Positions 43,745 to 52,465 of a stretch of DNA of 64,000 nt are shown piece after piece. A program made the position numbers and the translations under genes. The stretch's first letter is position 1; the number at the start of each line of letters is the position of its first letter. This DNA is from Streptomyces lasiicapitis (GTDB lineage Bacteria > Actinomycetota > Actinomycetes > Streptomycetales > Streptomycetaceae): assembly GCF_014646335.1 (NCBI RefSeq), contig NZ_BMNG01000003.1, forward strand, positions 124,001-188,000, given 5' to 3'. The notes beneath the pieces were generated by a model that worked only from the letters and a program-made list of their open reading frames with translations, was not told the DNA's origin and did no database searches.

Positions 43745-44942
43745 GGGTCCCTCCCCGTCGCGGAACCGGCCGCTGCAGCCGGCGATACCCCAGGAATCCC
43801 ACCATCACCGCGACGGCCCCGGACACCCCCGGGACCACGTACCCCGCGCGCGACCCCGAGGCGTCGATCACCCAGCCGGCCATCGAGGAGCCGAGCGCCA
43901 CACCGACGGCGAGTCCCGTGCTGACCCACGTCATGCCTTCGGTGAGCTTCGCGCGTGGTACGTGCTGTTCGACGAGGGCCATCGTCGTGATCATCGTCGG
44001 CGCGATGGACAGGCCCGCGACGAAGAGCGCCGCGGCCAGAAACGGAAGGTTCCCGACCAATTGAAGCGGGATCATACTCACGGCCATCGCGCAGACACCC
44101 AGCAGCCAGCGGCGGGCCGGCGCCCCCTTGAAGCGCAGCAGCCCGAAGCCGACCCCCGCCAGGCACGAGCCGAGCGCGTAGACGGCGAGCACCAGGCTCG
44201 CGGCGCCCTTGTGGCCCTCGTCCTCGGCGAACGCCACCGTGACGACGTCGACGGCACCGAAGATCGCGCCGGTCGCGACGAACGTGGCGACGAGCACCTG
44301 CAGTCCGCCGGACCGCAACGCCGAGCCCCCGGTGTGGTGTTCGCGCGGATGCGGCACCGGCTCGGTGGCACGCTGCGACGTCAGCCAGAAGACGCCCACG
44401 GCGAGGAAACAGCCCGCAAGGAGAGGCCCGGCCTCGGGGAACCACACCGTGGACAGGCCGATCGAGATGATCGGCCCGAAGATGAAGCAGATCTCGTCCA
44501 CGACGGACTCGAAGGAGTACGCCGTGTGCAGTTGCGGGGTGTCGCGGTACAGGGCCGCCCAGCGGGCCCGGACCATCGAGCCCACGCTCGGTACGCAGCC
44601 GACGAACGCGGCGCAGACGAACAGCGTCCAGTCCGGCGTCTCGAACTTCGCGGCGAGCAGCAGCCCCGTCACCGCGACCAGGGACATCAGCGTCGCCGGC
44701 CGCAGCACCCGCCGCTGGCCGTGCCGGTCCACGAGCCGGGAGATCTGCGGGCCGATCGCCGCGGCGGACAGCGCCACGGTGGCCGACAGCGCGCCCGCGA
44801 GGCCGTACCGCCCGGTGAGCTGGGAGATCATCGTCACGATGCCGATGCCCATCATCGACAGCGGCATCCGCCCGAGGAAGCCCGCGACGGAGAACCCCTT
44901 GGAGCCTGGGGCGGCGAATATGGCGCGGTAGGGGCTCGGCAC
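43656..44942 (-). CDS. MFS transporter (drug-efflux-like)
   Basis: 428 residues with 12 predicted membrane helices. Typical MFS blocks are seen: [23 protein letters not shown] at helix 1-2, and [19 protein letters not shown] at the loop 2-3 motif A, then [15 protein letters not shown] near helix 11. GTG 44942 has GGAG 6-7 nt upstream. The extra hydrophilic tail ([13 protein letters not shown] ... REEADDLA) is encoded by the repeat shared with the FAD oxidase start. It is divergent from ferrochelatase and likely cotranscribed with the FAD oxidase. The substrate is unknown. Confidence 0.88.
   Translation of the reverse strand: MPSPYRAIFAAPGSKGFSVAGFLGRMPLSMMGIGIVTMISQLTGRYGLAGALSATVALSAAAIGPQISRLVDRHGQRRVLRPATLMSLVAVTGLLLAAKFETPDWTLFVCAAFVGCVPSVGSMVRARWAALYRDTPQLHTAYSFESVVDEICFIFGPIISIGLSTVWFPEAGPLLAGCFLAVGVFWLTSQRATEPVPHPREHHTGGSALRSGGLQVLVATFVATGAIFGAVDVVTVAFAEDEGHKGAASLVLAVYALGSCLAGVGFGLLRFKGAPARRWLLGVCAMAVSMIPLQLVGNLPFLAAALFVAGLSIAPTMITTMALVEQHVPRAKLTEGMTWVSTGLAVGVALGSSMAGWVIDASGSRAGYVVPGVSGAVAVMVGFLGYRRLQRPVPRRGGTHEHGNGHGSGQGNGSGTGSDRREEADDLA
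43690..43741. repeat. Hexanucleotide-type repeat at overlapping gene junction
   Basis: On the minus strand, units of the form GGNACGGGNACG/GGNGCGGG repeat about eight times. The DNA encodes the last hydrophilic residues of the MFS protein in one frame and the Gly-Thr N-terminus of the FAD oxidase in another. Confidence 0.75.
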
Positions 44943-45119
44943 GTGGGACTCCGCGGGGGCGCCGGAGCGCTCGGACGACAGGCTCCGGTAAGGCGTGAAG
45001 ATGGTCGATACAGCTTACGGGTCCAAGGGCTGGATCGCACTGATGTTTCTCATGCGGCAGTACGGCGTGGACGGACGGCGGTTTCCCGCCTGTCAGTGGC
45101 GGGTGGCAGGATCAAAGAC

Positions 45120-46247
45120 ATGTCCGAAGCGCTGGATCCCACTCCGTACGACGCCTTGCTGCTGCTCTCGTTCGGCGGCCCCGAAGGACCGGACGACGTC
45201 GTCCCGTTCCTGGAGAACGTGACGCGTGGCCGCGGCATCCCCAAGGAGCGCCTGAAGGAGGTGGGGCAGCACTACTTCCTCTTCGGCGGCGTGAGCCCCA
45301 TCAACGACCAGAACCGCACCCTCCTGGACGCCCTGCGCAAGGACTTCGCGGAGCACGGCCTGGACCTGCCGGTGTACTGGGGCAACCGCAACTGGGCGCC
45401 GTACCTGACGGACACTCTGCGCGAACTGGTCCACGACGGCCGCCGCCGCGTCCTGGTCCTCGCCACCAGCGCGTACGCGTCGTATTCGGGCTGCAGGCAG
45501 TACCGCGAGGACCTCGCGGGCGCCCTCGCCACGCTCCGCGAGGAGGGCCTCGACGTGCCCCGCGTGGACAAGCTGCGGCACTACTTCAACCACCCCGGCT
45601 TCGTACGCCCCATGATCGACGGCGTCCTGAAGTCCCTGGCCGACCTCCCCGAGGAGGTGCGCGAGGGCGCGCACCTGGCCTTCACGACGCACTCCATCCC
45701 CACCGCCGCGGCCGACACCTCCGGCAGGGTCGAGGACCACGGCGACGGCGGCGCCTATGTGAGGCAGCACCTGGACGTGGCCCGCCTCGTCGCCGACGCG
45801 GTGCGCGAGGAGACCGGCGTCGACCGCCCCTGGCAGCTCGTGTACCAGTCGCGCAGCGGCGCCCCGCACATCCCCTGGCTGGAGCCCGACATCTGCGACC
45901 ACCTGGAGGAGCGGCACGAAGCCGGTGCCCCGGCCGTGGTCATGGTCCCGATCGGCTTCGTCTCGGACCACATGGAGGTGCTGTACGACCTCGACACCGA
46001 GGCCACGGCGAAGGCGGCGGAGCTGGGCCTGCCCGTGCGCCGCTCCGCCACCGTCGGCGCCGACCCGCGGTTCACCGCCGCGGTCCGCGAGCTCGTCCTG
46101 GAGCGCGCCGACGCCGAGAGCGGGCGCGCGATGACGCCGTGCGCCCTGGGCGCGCTCGGCCCGAGCCACGACCTGTGCCCGGTGGGCTGCTGCCCGGCCC
46201 GCACCCCGAAGCCCGCGGCCGCGGGCGCCGACAGCCCGTTCGCCTAG
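45120..46247 (+). CDS. cpfC: Coproporphyrin ferrochelatase
   Basis: 375 residues from ATG 45120; the upstream open frame is spurious. [28 protein letters not shown] at the N-terminus, the catalytic His in FTTHSIPT, and the Glu/His region [21 protein letters not shown] fit the family. A Cys at [10 protein letters not shown] and the C-terminal cluster [18 protein letters not shown] are the [2Fe-2S] ligands found in actinobacterial enzymes. In Gram-positive bacteria it inserts iron into coproporphyrin III, before the ChdC step. The inositol-monophosphatase gene follows 21 nt later, so the two share a transcript. Confidence 0.94.
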   Translation: MSEALDPTPYDALLLLSFGGPEGPDDVVPFLENVTRGRGIPKERLKEVGQHYFLFGGVSPINDQNRTLLDALRKDFAEHGLDLPVYWGNRNWAPYLTDTLRELVHDGRRRVLVLATSAYASYSGCRQYREDLAGALATLREEGLDVPRVDKLRHYFNHPGFVRPMIDGVLKSLADLPEEVREGAHLAFTTHSIPTAAADTSGRVEDHGDGGAYVRQHLDVARLVADAVREETGVDRPWQLVYQSRSGAPHIPWLEPDICDHLEERHEAGAPAVVMVPIGFVSDHMEVLYDLDTEATAKAAELGLPVRRSATVGADPRFTAAVRELVLERADAESGRAMTPCALGALGPSHDLCPVGCCPARTPKPAAAGADSPFA

Positions 46248-46268
46248 CGTGACGCACCGAGGAGCACC

Positions 46269-47090
46269 GTGACCGACCCCGCCCGCCAGGAGCAGGACCA
46301 GCTCAAGGCCGAACTGCTCGCCGTCGCCCTGGAAGCCGCGAGCCGCGCCGGCGAGCTGCTGCGCGACGGCCGCCCCGCCGACCTCGGCGTCGCCGCGACC
46401 AAGAGCAGCGCCGTCGACGTCGTCACCGAGATGGACATCGCCTCCGAGAAGCTGATCACGGACTTCTTCGCCGACCGCAGGCCCGGCGACGGCGTGCTCG
46501 GCGAGGAGGGCGCGAGCTCCGAGGGCACCAGCGGCGTCCAGTGGGTCATCGACCCCATCGACGGCACCGTGAACTACCTGTACGGCCGCCCGGACTGGGC
46601 GGTGTCCATCGCCGCCCGCAAGGACGGCGAGACCCTCGTGGGCGTCGTGCACGCGCCCGTGCGCGGCGAGACCTTCCGCGCGGTCCTCGGCGAGGGCGCG
46701 TACGTCGGCGACCGGCCCGCCCGGGTCCGCCCGGCGCCGCCCTTCGAGCAGGCCCTCATCGGCACCGGCTTCGGGTACGTCGCCGAGCGGCGGGCCCACC
46801 AGGCCGAGGTCGCCCGGCACCTGCTGCCGCGCGTGCGGGACATCCGGCGCGGCGGCTCCGCGGCCATCGACCTGTGCGACGTGGCGGCGGGCCGCCTGGA
46901 CGCGTACTACGAACGGGGCCTGAATCCCTGGGACTTCGCGGCCGGCGACCTCATCGCGAGGGAGGCGGGCGCCCGCACCGGCGGCCGCCCCGGAGAGCCC
47001 CTGTCGGGCGAGCTGACCGTGGCGGGCCCGCCCGGCCTCTTCGAGCCCCTCCAGACCCTCCTGGACGACCTCGGCGCCTGGCACGACTGA
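46269..47090 (+). CDS. Inositol monophosphatase family protein
   Basis: 273 residues from GTG 46269 with GAGGAG upstream. Metal-binding motifs are complete: DVVTEMDIASEKLI, GEEGASSEG, WVIDPIDGTVNYLYG, and the C-terminal YYERGLNPWDFAAGDLIAREAG. The family includes inositol-1-phosphatase, fructose-1,6-bisphosphatase and histidinol phosphatase, which are hard to separate by sequence. It is 21 nt downstream of ferrochelatase, and ends at a very long hairpin. Confidence 0.9.
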   Translation: MTDPARQEQDQLKAELLAVALEAASRAGELLRDGRPADLGVAATKSSAVDVVTEMDIASEKLITDFFADRRPGDGVLGEEGASSEGTSGVQWVIDPIDGTVNYLYGRPDWAVSIAARKDGETLVGVVHAPVRGETFRAVLGEGAYVGDRPARVRPAPPFEQALIGTGFGYVAERRAHQAEVARHLLPRVRDIRRGGSAAIDLCDVAAGRLDAYYERGLNPWDFAAGDLIAREAGARTGGRPGEPLSGELTVAGPPGLFEPLQTLLDDLGAWHD

Positions 47091-47107
47091 CCGGCCGCCT
47101 CCGCACC

Positions 47108-47163
47108 CGCACACGACAGGGCCCCGAACACCTCGCTGAGGTGCCGGGGCCCTGTCGTGTGCG
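47108..47163. terminator. Very long bidirectional hairpin
   Basis: CGCACACGACAGGGCCCCG (47108-47126) pairs with CGGGGCCCTGTCGTGTGCG (47145-47163), a perfect 19-bp stem. Inside it, CACCTC and GAGGTG form a second 6-bp stem with a 3-base loop. It lies between convergent genes. Confidence 0.92.
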
Positions 47164-47212
47164 GACCCGACCGGACGCTGGAGACATCCCGGTCGGGCGG
47201 TGTCAGGAAGGG

Positions 47213-47386
47213 TCAGGAGATCGCGGCGGCGACCTCCACGCCGTGCTCGGCTGCCAGGCGGTGCAGGTCTTCCAGCTCGGCCAGTTCGACCTCCGCCAGG
47301 AAGTCGTCGCCCGTCTCGCGGGCCCGCGTGAGGTCGGACTCCGTGGTCTTTATGCGCTGCAGGAGACCTGCGGTGAATGCGTCCAT
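47213..47386 (-). CDS. Small helical protein of unknown function
   Basis: 57 residues from ATG 47386, with GAGGGGG upstream. The sequence is acidic and predicted to be two helices (FTAGLLQRIKTTESDLTRARETGDDFLAEVELAELEDLHRLAAEHGV). It is conserved between ferrochelatase/IMPase and cutRS in Streptomyces as I recall, with no known role. A longer frame upstream (to 47497) is not supported. Confidence 0.65.
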   Translation of the reverse strand: MDAFTAGLLQRIKTTESDLTRARETGDDFLAEVELAELEDLHRLAAEHGVEVAAAIS

Positions 47387-47704
47387 GGTTGCGCCCCCTC
47401 GGCTGGGTCGTGGGTCGGTGGCACGGGGGTGTGCCGTGGAGAAAAGGGCGATCACGTCCGGCGCCCGCTGCGTGAAGCAGGTCGTGGCGTGCCACATACG
47501 AAGCGTGATCGCGGGGTGTAAAGCCGTCCTCCCCCCGCCCTCTTCCGCAGAAACCTCAACCGGACGAGAAAATCCCGCATTCCCGGGGCGCCGGACCGCC
47601 TTACAGCCGGTTTATGGCCGAAAGGGGCAGGATGGAGGTCTCACTCCACGTAAAGACCTGCCCTGCCGTGACCGTGCGCGGGGCACAGAGGAAGGACAAG
47701 CGCC
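47387..47704. promoter_or_regulatory. Divergent intergenic region 57-aa gene / cutR
   Basis: 318 bases. The last 130 are less GC-rich (AAAATCCCGCATTCCC, GGTTTATGGCCG) and likely hold the cutR promoter; I cannot fix the boxes. A Shine-Dalgarno GGAAGGAC precedes the cutR GTG. Confidence 0.4.
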
Positions 47705-48358
47705 GTGCGCGTACTCGTCGTCGAGGACGAGCAACTGCTCGCCGATGCCGTGGCCACCGGACTGCGCCGGGAGGCCATGGCCGTCGACGTCGTGTACGAC
47801 GGCGCGGCAGCCCTGGAACGCATCGGCGTGAACGACTACGACGTCGTGGTCCTGGACCGCGACCTCCCGCTCGTCCACGGCGACGACGTCTGCCGCAAGA
47901 TCGTCGAGCTCGGCATGCCGACACGTGTCCTGATGCTCACCGCGTCGGGCGACGTCAGCGACCGCGTCGAGGGCCTGGAGATCGGCGCGGACGACTATCT
48001 GCCCAAGCCGTTCGCGTTCAGCGAGCTCACGGCCCGTGTGCGCGCCCTCGGGCGGCGCACCAGCGTGCCGCTGCCGCCCGTCCTGGAGCGTGCCGGCATC
48101 AAGCTCGACCCGAACCGCCGCGAGGTGTTCCGGGACGGCAAGGAGATCCAGCTCGCGCCCAAGGAGTTCGCCGTCCTTGAGGTGCTGCTGCGCAGCGAGG
48201 GCGCTGTGGTCTCCGCCGAGCAGCTCCTGGAGAAGGCCTGGGACGAGAACACGGACCCGTTCACCAACGTCGTCCGCGTCACGGTCATGACCCTGCGCCG
48301 CAAGCTCGGCGAGCCCGCCGTCATCGTGACCGTGCCGGGCTCCGGCTACCGGATCTGA
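47705..48358 (+). CDS. cutR: CutR response regulator (OmpR family)
   Basis: 217 residues from GTG 47705, with GGAAGGAC 7-8 nt upstream; the length equals that of S. lividans/S. coelicolor CutR. Receiver motifs: E7-D8, phosphorylatable Asp51 (VVLDRDLP), Thr/Ala in MLTASG and Lys in YLPKPFAF. The C-terminal winged helix ends NVVRVTVMTLRRKLGEPAVI. The CutRS system represses actinorhodin production in S. lividans and is tied to secreted-protein quality. It is the upstream partner of cutS, 4 nt away. Confidence 0.95.
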   Translation: MRVLVVEDEQLLADAVATGLRREAMAVDVVYDGAAALERIGVNDYDVVVLDRDLPLVHGDDVCRKIVELGMPTRVLMLTASGDVSDRVEGLEIGADDYLPKPFAFSELTARVRALGRRTSVPLPPVLERAGIKLDPNRREVFRDGKEIQLAPKEFAVLEVLLRSEGAVVSAEQLLEKAWDENTDPFTNVVRVTVMTLRRKLGEPAVIVTVPGSGYRI

Positions 48359-48362
48359 CCCG

Positions 48363-49610
48363 GTGGCCGCGACCCCGGCGCCCCCCGCGACGCCTCCGAA
48401 GCCGACGTGGGACCCGAGGAAGGTCGAGCCGCCCTTCCCGTGGCTGCGCCCGACCATCCGCATACGGCTCACGCTGCTGTACGGCGGGATGTTCCTGATC
48501 GCGGGCATCCTGCTGCTCTCGATCATCTATCTCCTCGCCGCGCAGGGGCTGAACTCGGGCAACGAACCGCTGTTCAAGATCGTGGGTGGCCGCGAGATCA
48601 AGGTGACCAGCGACAACTGCCAGCAGGCCGCCTCGGGCAACCTGACGCTCTCCGAGTTCAACGCCGCGATCAGCGTCTGCACCGACCACCAGCGCCAGGT
48701 GGCCCTGGACAACCTCCTGAGCCGCTCCCTGCTGGCCCTCCTCGGCCTCGCCGTCATCGCCTTCGCCTTCGGGTACGCGATGGCGGGCCGCGTCCTGTCC
48801 CCGCTCGGCCGCATCACGCGCACGGCCCGCAGGGTGGCGGGCACGGACCTGAGCCGCCGGATCGAACTGGACGGCCCCGACGACGAGTTGAAGGAGCTTT
48901 CGGACACCTTCGACGAGATGCTGGACCGCCTGGAGCGCGCCTTCACCGCCCAGCAGCGCTTCGTCGGCAACGCCTCGCACGAACTGCGCACCCCGCTCGC
49001 GATCAACCGCACGCTCCTCGAAGTGCACCTGTCCGACCCCGGCGCACCCGTGGAGCTGCAGCAGCTCGGCAAGACGCTCCTTGCCACCAACGAGCGCAGC
49101 GAGCAGCTCGTGGAGGGCCTGCTGCTGCTCGCCCGCAGCGACAACCAGCTCGTCGAGCGCAAGCCCGTGGACCTCGCCGAGGTCGCCGACCGCGCCGTGG
49201 ACCAGGCGCGCGCGGAGGCCGAGGAGAAGGGTGTCGAGATCCGCGGCGAGCGCGGCCCCGCGGTCGTCCAGGGCAACGGCGTCCTCCTGGAGCGCATCGC
49301 GCTGAACCTCGTACAGAACGCGGTGCGCTACAACGTCAAGGAAGAGGGGTGGGTGGAGGTCACCACGGAGGCCCAGCACGGGCAGGCCGTCCTCGTGGTG
49401 ACCAACACCGGACCCGTGGTGCCCGCGTACGAGATCGACAACCTCTTCGAGCCCTTCCGCAGGCTCCGTACGGAGCGCACCGGCAGCGACAAGGGCGTGG
49501 GCCTCGGCCTGTCCATCGCCCGGTCGGTGGCGCGCGCCCACGGGGGCCGTATCATCGCGGAGCCGCGCGAGGGGGGTGGGCTCGTGATGCGAGTCACCCT
49601 GCCGATCTGA
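48363..49610 (+). CDS. cutS: CutS sensor histidine kinase
   Basis: 415 residues. One membrane helix (LLYGGMFLIAGILLLSIIYLL), a short extracytoplasmic domain with exactly two cysteines (C86 in SDNCQQ and C106 in ISVCTDH), a second helix (SLLALLGLAVIAFAFGYAM), HAMP, the DHp with phospho-acceptor His in GNASHELRTPLAINRT, and the HATPase (NLVQNAVRYN, GVGLGLSIARSVARAHGG). The Cys pair is conserved in the family and fits sensing of extracellular disulphide state. It starts GTG, 4 nt after cutR, without a strong Shine-Dalgarno, so translation is coupled. Confidence 0.95.
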   Translation: MAATPAPPATPPKPTWDPRKVEPPFPWLRPTIRIRLTLLYGGMFLIAGILLLSIIYLLAAQGLNSGNEPLFKIVGGREIKVTSDNCQQAASGNLTLSEFNAAISVCTDHQRQVALDNLLSRSLLALLGLAVIAFAFGYAMAGRVLSPLGRITRTARRVAGTDLSRRIELDGPDDELKELSDTFDEMLDRLERAFTAQQRFVGNASHELRTPLAINRTLLEVHLSDPGAPVELQQLGKTLLATNERSEQLVEGLLLLARSDNQLVERKPVDLAEVADRAVDQARAEAEEKGVEIRGERGPAVVQGNGVLLERIALNLVQNAVRYNVKEEGWVEVTTEAQHGQAVLVVTNTGPVVPAYEIDNLFEPFRRLRTERTGSDKGVGLGLSIARSVARAHGGRIIAEPREGGGLVMRVTLPI

Positions 49611-50003
49611 GATGCTGCCGCGGAAGCGTCAGGATGTTCGCTTTACGCGGAATTTTCGGGACCTGGTCCCTGAAGTTTCCTGTGTGATCGATCACAGCGA
49701 CGATTTTTCGGCCATCTACTCTCCGTGACCGTCAAAGTTGCCGGAAAGCCGGGAAAATCCGGGTTTTCAGGGGTCTTGATCACGGGAAGTACACGGGGTG
49801 GCGCCCGTGAAGTGCGACATTCGGACCGTGTACGGTCCCGATCGCCATCCAAACCGATCACCTCTTCAGGGGTGCGGTTGGGTGTCGATTGAGTAACAGA
49901 CCTTGATGTGAGGCAAAATCTCCGCCTCAGGTCGGGCACAAGTCCGGCCTCTCACGCGTTACGTGCGCTGAGACACCGCAGACACCCAGAGGGGGAGAGC
50001 GAC
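49611..50003 (+). promoter_or_regulatory. AT-rich intergenic region before DUF4193
   Basis: 393 bases of unusually low GC for this genome, without a gene. It contains TGTGATCGATCACA (49683-49696), the inverted repeat GGACCGT-GT-ACGGTCC (49824-49839), and the Shine-Dalgarno GGGGGAG for the DUF4193 ATG at 50004. Confidence 0.5.
49683..49696. promoter_or_regulatory. CRP-like palindrome
   Basis: TGTGATCGATCACA is a perfect palindrome. It nearly fits the Streptomyces Crp motif GTG-N6-GNCAC (GTG TGATCG AT CAC at 49681-49695, with A for the internal G), and the E. coli half-site TGTGA with a shorter spacer. It lies about 75 bp past cutS and 310 bp before DUF4193. Confidence 0.45.
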
Positions 50004-50300
50004 ATGGCAACGGACTACGACACCCCACGTAAGACCGACGATGACGTCAACGAGGACAGCATCGAGGAACTCAAGGCGAGGCGGAACGACAAGTCCACCT
50101 CGGCGGTCGACGTCGACGAATTCGAGGCCGCCGAGGGCCTCGAGCTGCCCGGCGCCGACCTGTCCAACGAGGAGCTCGCCGTGCGCGTGCTCCCCAAGCA
50201 GCAGGACGAGTTCACCTGCATGAGCTGCTTCCTGGTGCACCACCGCAGCCAGCTGGCCAGGGAGAAGAACGGCCAGCCCATCTGCCGCGACTGCGACTGA
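50004..50300 (+). CDS. DUF4193 zinc-ribbon protein
   Basis: 98 residues from ATG 50004 with GGGGGAG upstream. The N-terminal half is acidic (DYDTPRKTDDDVNEDSIEELKARRND) and the C-terminal has four cysteines in two CxxC pairs: FTCMSCFLVHHRSQL and PICRDCD. This is a DUF4193 protein, universal in actinobacteria and of unknown function; the fold looks like a zinc ribbon similar to small RNA-polymerase-associated factors (inference). The next gene begins 11 nt after its stop. Confidence 0.85.
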   Translation: MATDYDTPRKTDDDVNEDSIEELKARRNDKSTSAVDVDEFEAAEGLELPGADLSNEELAVRVLPKQQDEFTCMSCFLVHHRSQLAREKNGQPICRDCD

Positions 50301-50311
50301 GGCAGGGTCGG

Positions 50312-51337
50312 GTGACAGGCTCGACCCCGCCCAGGAAGCACCGCTTCCAGGACCAGGGAGCGGACGCGGACGTGCCCGAGCGCGCGTCGGACGACGAGCG
50401 GGGCCCTGAGGCCTCGCTCGAGTCGGCCGGCGCGGCAGAGCGGGGCGACGACCCCGCAGGGGCGCACAGGGCCGCTGAGGCGGCATATGAAGCGGTCCCC
50501 GCGCTGGTGCGCGGTTCCGCACCGGACGTGCCGGAGACGTCCGCCCTCGAAGCGGCGGACGCCCTGCGGTACGGCGACGGCGCGGCGGCGGAAGACCAGG
50601 GGCCCTCGACCAAGGGCCGCAGGTTCGCCGCCGTCACGAACGGATTGATGAACGGGGCGCGCCGCGGCGGGCGTAGCGCCAAGGCCGGCATCGGCTACCT
50701 CGCCGACCGGATCATCGAGAACGCGCCGCGGGTGCCCGTCCGCGACCTGGCGACGCTCCGCAAGCAGTTCCCGGGCCTCGGCCCCGAGCAGCTCGCGGAC
50801 AAGCTCGTCGCGGGCGCCGCGAACGCGAGCTCCACGGTGGGCGCCGGAGTCGGCGCGGCGGCGATGCTGCCCGTGCCGCCCGCGATGCCCGCCGAGCTCG
50901 CCGCCGAGATCACCGGCGTCGCGGCCATAGAGCTGAAGCTCATCGCCGAGCTGCACGAGGTCTACGGGCGCCGTCCCGAAGGCAACCTCAAGGAGCGCAG
51001 CACGGCCTATCTGCGTGCCTGGACCGAGGAGCGCGGCATCGACGTGGTCAAGCCCGCGTCGATCAACGCGGCGCTCGGCAGCCAGATGAAGCGCGAACTG
51101 CGGCAGCAGATCATGAAGCGCATGGTGCGGAACCTTCCGAACCTGCTGCCCTTCATGGTCGGCGCGGCCGTCGGCGCCGTGATGAACCGCAGAGACACCA
51201 AGAAGCTCGCCGAGCGGGTGCGAGCCGACCTGCGTCGGGCTCAGGTGCCGTGGGACGCCCTGCCGGAACTTCCGCCCCTTGAGGCGCCCCTCAACCCCCT
51301 GCGCATGGGGCACAAGCCCAAGGAACTGGGGAGCTGA
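50312..51337 (+). CDS. Conserved actinobacterial protein, glycine-zipper-like core, unknown function
   Basis: 341 residues from GTG 50312. An acidic disordered N-terminus (~100 residues) precedes a helical core (RRFAAVTNGLMNGARRGGRSAKAGIGYLADRIIENAP). Two small-residue-rich segments, AGAANASSTVGAGVGAAAMLPVPPAMPAELAAEITGVAAI and NLLPFMVGAAVGAVMNRRDTKKLAERV, resemble glycine zippers that insert in or associate with membranes. It probably shares a transcript with DUF4193. I do not recognise a family beyond synteny with S. coelicolor, and no function is known. Confidence 0.7.
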   Translation: MTGSTPPRKHRFQDQGADADVPERASDDERGPEASLESAGAAERGDDPAGAHRAAEAAYEAVPALVRGSAPDVPETSALEAADALRYGDGAAAEDQGPSTKGRRFAAVTNGLMNGARRGGRSAKAGIGYLADRIIENAPRVPVRDLATLRKQFPGLGPEQLADKLVAGAANASSTVGAGVGAAAMLPVPPAMPAELAAEITGVAAIELKLIAELHEVYGRRPEGNLKERSTAYLRAWTEERGIDVVKPASINAALGSQMKRELRQQIMKRMVRNLPNLLPFMVGAAVGAVMNRRDTKKLAERVRADLRRAQVPWDALPELPPLEAPLNPLRMGHKPKELGS

Positions 51338-51375
51338 GGCGCGCGGGGGACTACGCCGCGCGTGCCTCGGGGGGA

Positions 51376-51822
51376 CTACGCCGCGCGTACGGCGTTCAGG
51401 GCTGCGGCCAGCGCCTCGGGGTTCCGAGTGGACACGTACACGTACGGAGTGGGGTCCTCCGGGTCCGTCACCCGCACCCGCAGCGCCGTCGGGATGTAGC
51501 TGCGCAGCACCATGAACGCGCGCGGGTCCGCCTTGTACGTACGCCAGGCGCGGGCCTCGGCCTCGTCGAGCGCCTCGGCCTCGCCCAGGGCCGTCACCGG
51601 GATCTTCGCGTCGCCCGCGACCAGCGAGCCCGCCACGACGCGGATCCGCACCGAGCCGTACGCGCTGGTGAGGACCGCCGCCAGGGCCGTCCCGCCGACC
51701 AGGCCGCCCAGGAGCGGCAGGGTGCCGAACGGGAGCATCGTCAGGCCTGCCCCGACACCGACCAGGACCGAGACGAGCCACCACGAACGGGGCGCGGTCA
51801 GGCGTTCTTCGTAAGGCTGCAT
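51376..51822 (-). CDS. DUF3093 membrane protein
   Basis: 148 residues from ATG 51822. Two membrane helices at the N-terminus (WWLVSVLVGVGAGLTMLPF and GTLPLLGGLVGGTALAAVLTSAYG) and a soluble C-terminal domain (VAGSLVAGDAKIPVTALGEAEALDEAEARAWRTYKADPRAFMVLRSYIPTALRVRVTDP). DUF3093 is an actinobacterial family of unknown role, always near dut. No clear Shine-Dalgarno precedes the ATG. It is convergent with the gene at 50312 and divergent from the thioesterase gene. Confidence 0.85.
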   Translation of the reverse strand: MQPYEERLTAPRSWWLVSVLVGVGAGLTMLPFGTLPLLGGLVGGTALAAVLTSAYGSVRIRVVAGSLVAGDAKIPVTALGEAEALDEAEARAWRTYKADPRAFMVLRSYIPTALRVRVTDPEDPTPYVYVSTRNPEALAAALNAVRAA

Positions 51823-51880
51823 GAACCCAAGCTTGGCACGGTGCGCGACCGCCGCTGACGCGGAGGTAAGGTCTGCGCCT

Positions 51881-52465
51881 GTGAGTGGTACATCAGCAGC
51901 TCTGACGCCCCCGGCGGACGCCATACCGCCCGTCCGCCACCCGGACGCGCCCGCGCCCGGCGAGCTCATCGGCGCGCACTACGAACACTGCTTCGGATGC
52001 GGCGCGGGACAGACCCACGGCCTGCACCTGGAGGCGCGGGCCGGTGAAGGCGTCGCCATCACCGCCGAGTTCACGGTGCGCGAGGCGCACCAGGGTGCTC
52101 CGGGCCTCGCGCACGGCGGCGTGCTCGCCACCGCGCTCGACGAGACGCTCGGCTCCCTGAACTGGCTGCTGCGGGTGATCGCCGTGACCGGACGTCTGGA
52201 GACCGACTTCCGGCGGCCGGTGCCGGTGGGCACCGTGCTCTTCCTGGAGGCGGAGGTGACCGCCGTGTCCGGGCGGAAGATCTACTCCACCGCCACCGGA
52301 CGGATCGGCGGACCCGAGGGTCCCGTCGCCGTGCGCGCCGACGCCCTCTTCATCGAGGTCAAGGTGGACCACTTCATCGACAACGGCCGCCCGGAGGAGA
52401 TCCGTGCGGCCATGAACGACCCGGACCAGATCCGGCGCGCCCGCGCCTTCGAGGTGAACCCGTGA
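51881..52465 (+). CDS. PaaI-like thioesterase (hotdog fold)
   Basis: 194 residues from GTG 51881. It lies 8 nt after TAAGGT (51867-51872), a good -10, so a leaderless message is possible. Hotdog-fold sequence: HCFGCGAGQTHGLHLEA, AHQGAPGLAHGGVLATALDETLGSLNW with the usual Asp/Glu in DETLG, and TGRLETDFRRPVPVGTVLFLEAEV. It should hydrolyse an acyl-CoA thioester of unknown chain. It ends in a GTGA overlap with dut. Confidence 0.88.
   Translation: MSGTSAALTPPADAIPPVRHPDAPAPGELIGAHYEHCFGCGAGQTHGLHLEARAGEGVAITAEFTVREAHQGAPGLAHGGVLATALDETLGSLNWLLRVIAVTGRLETDFRRPVPVGTVLFLEAEVTAVSGRKIYSTATGRIGGPEGPVAVRADALFIEVKVDHFIDNGRPEEIRAAMNDPDQIRRARAFEVNP

Noticed and set aside
43548..45119. Long N-terminal extension of ferrochelatase
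   Set aside because: The extension runs through the divergent MFS gene and a repeat; the family starts at [20 protein letters not shown] (45120).
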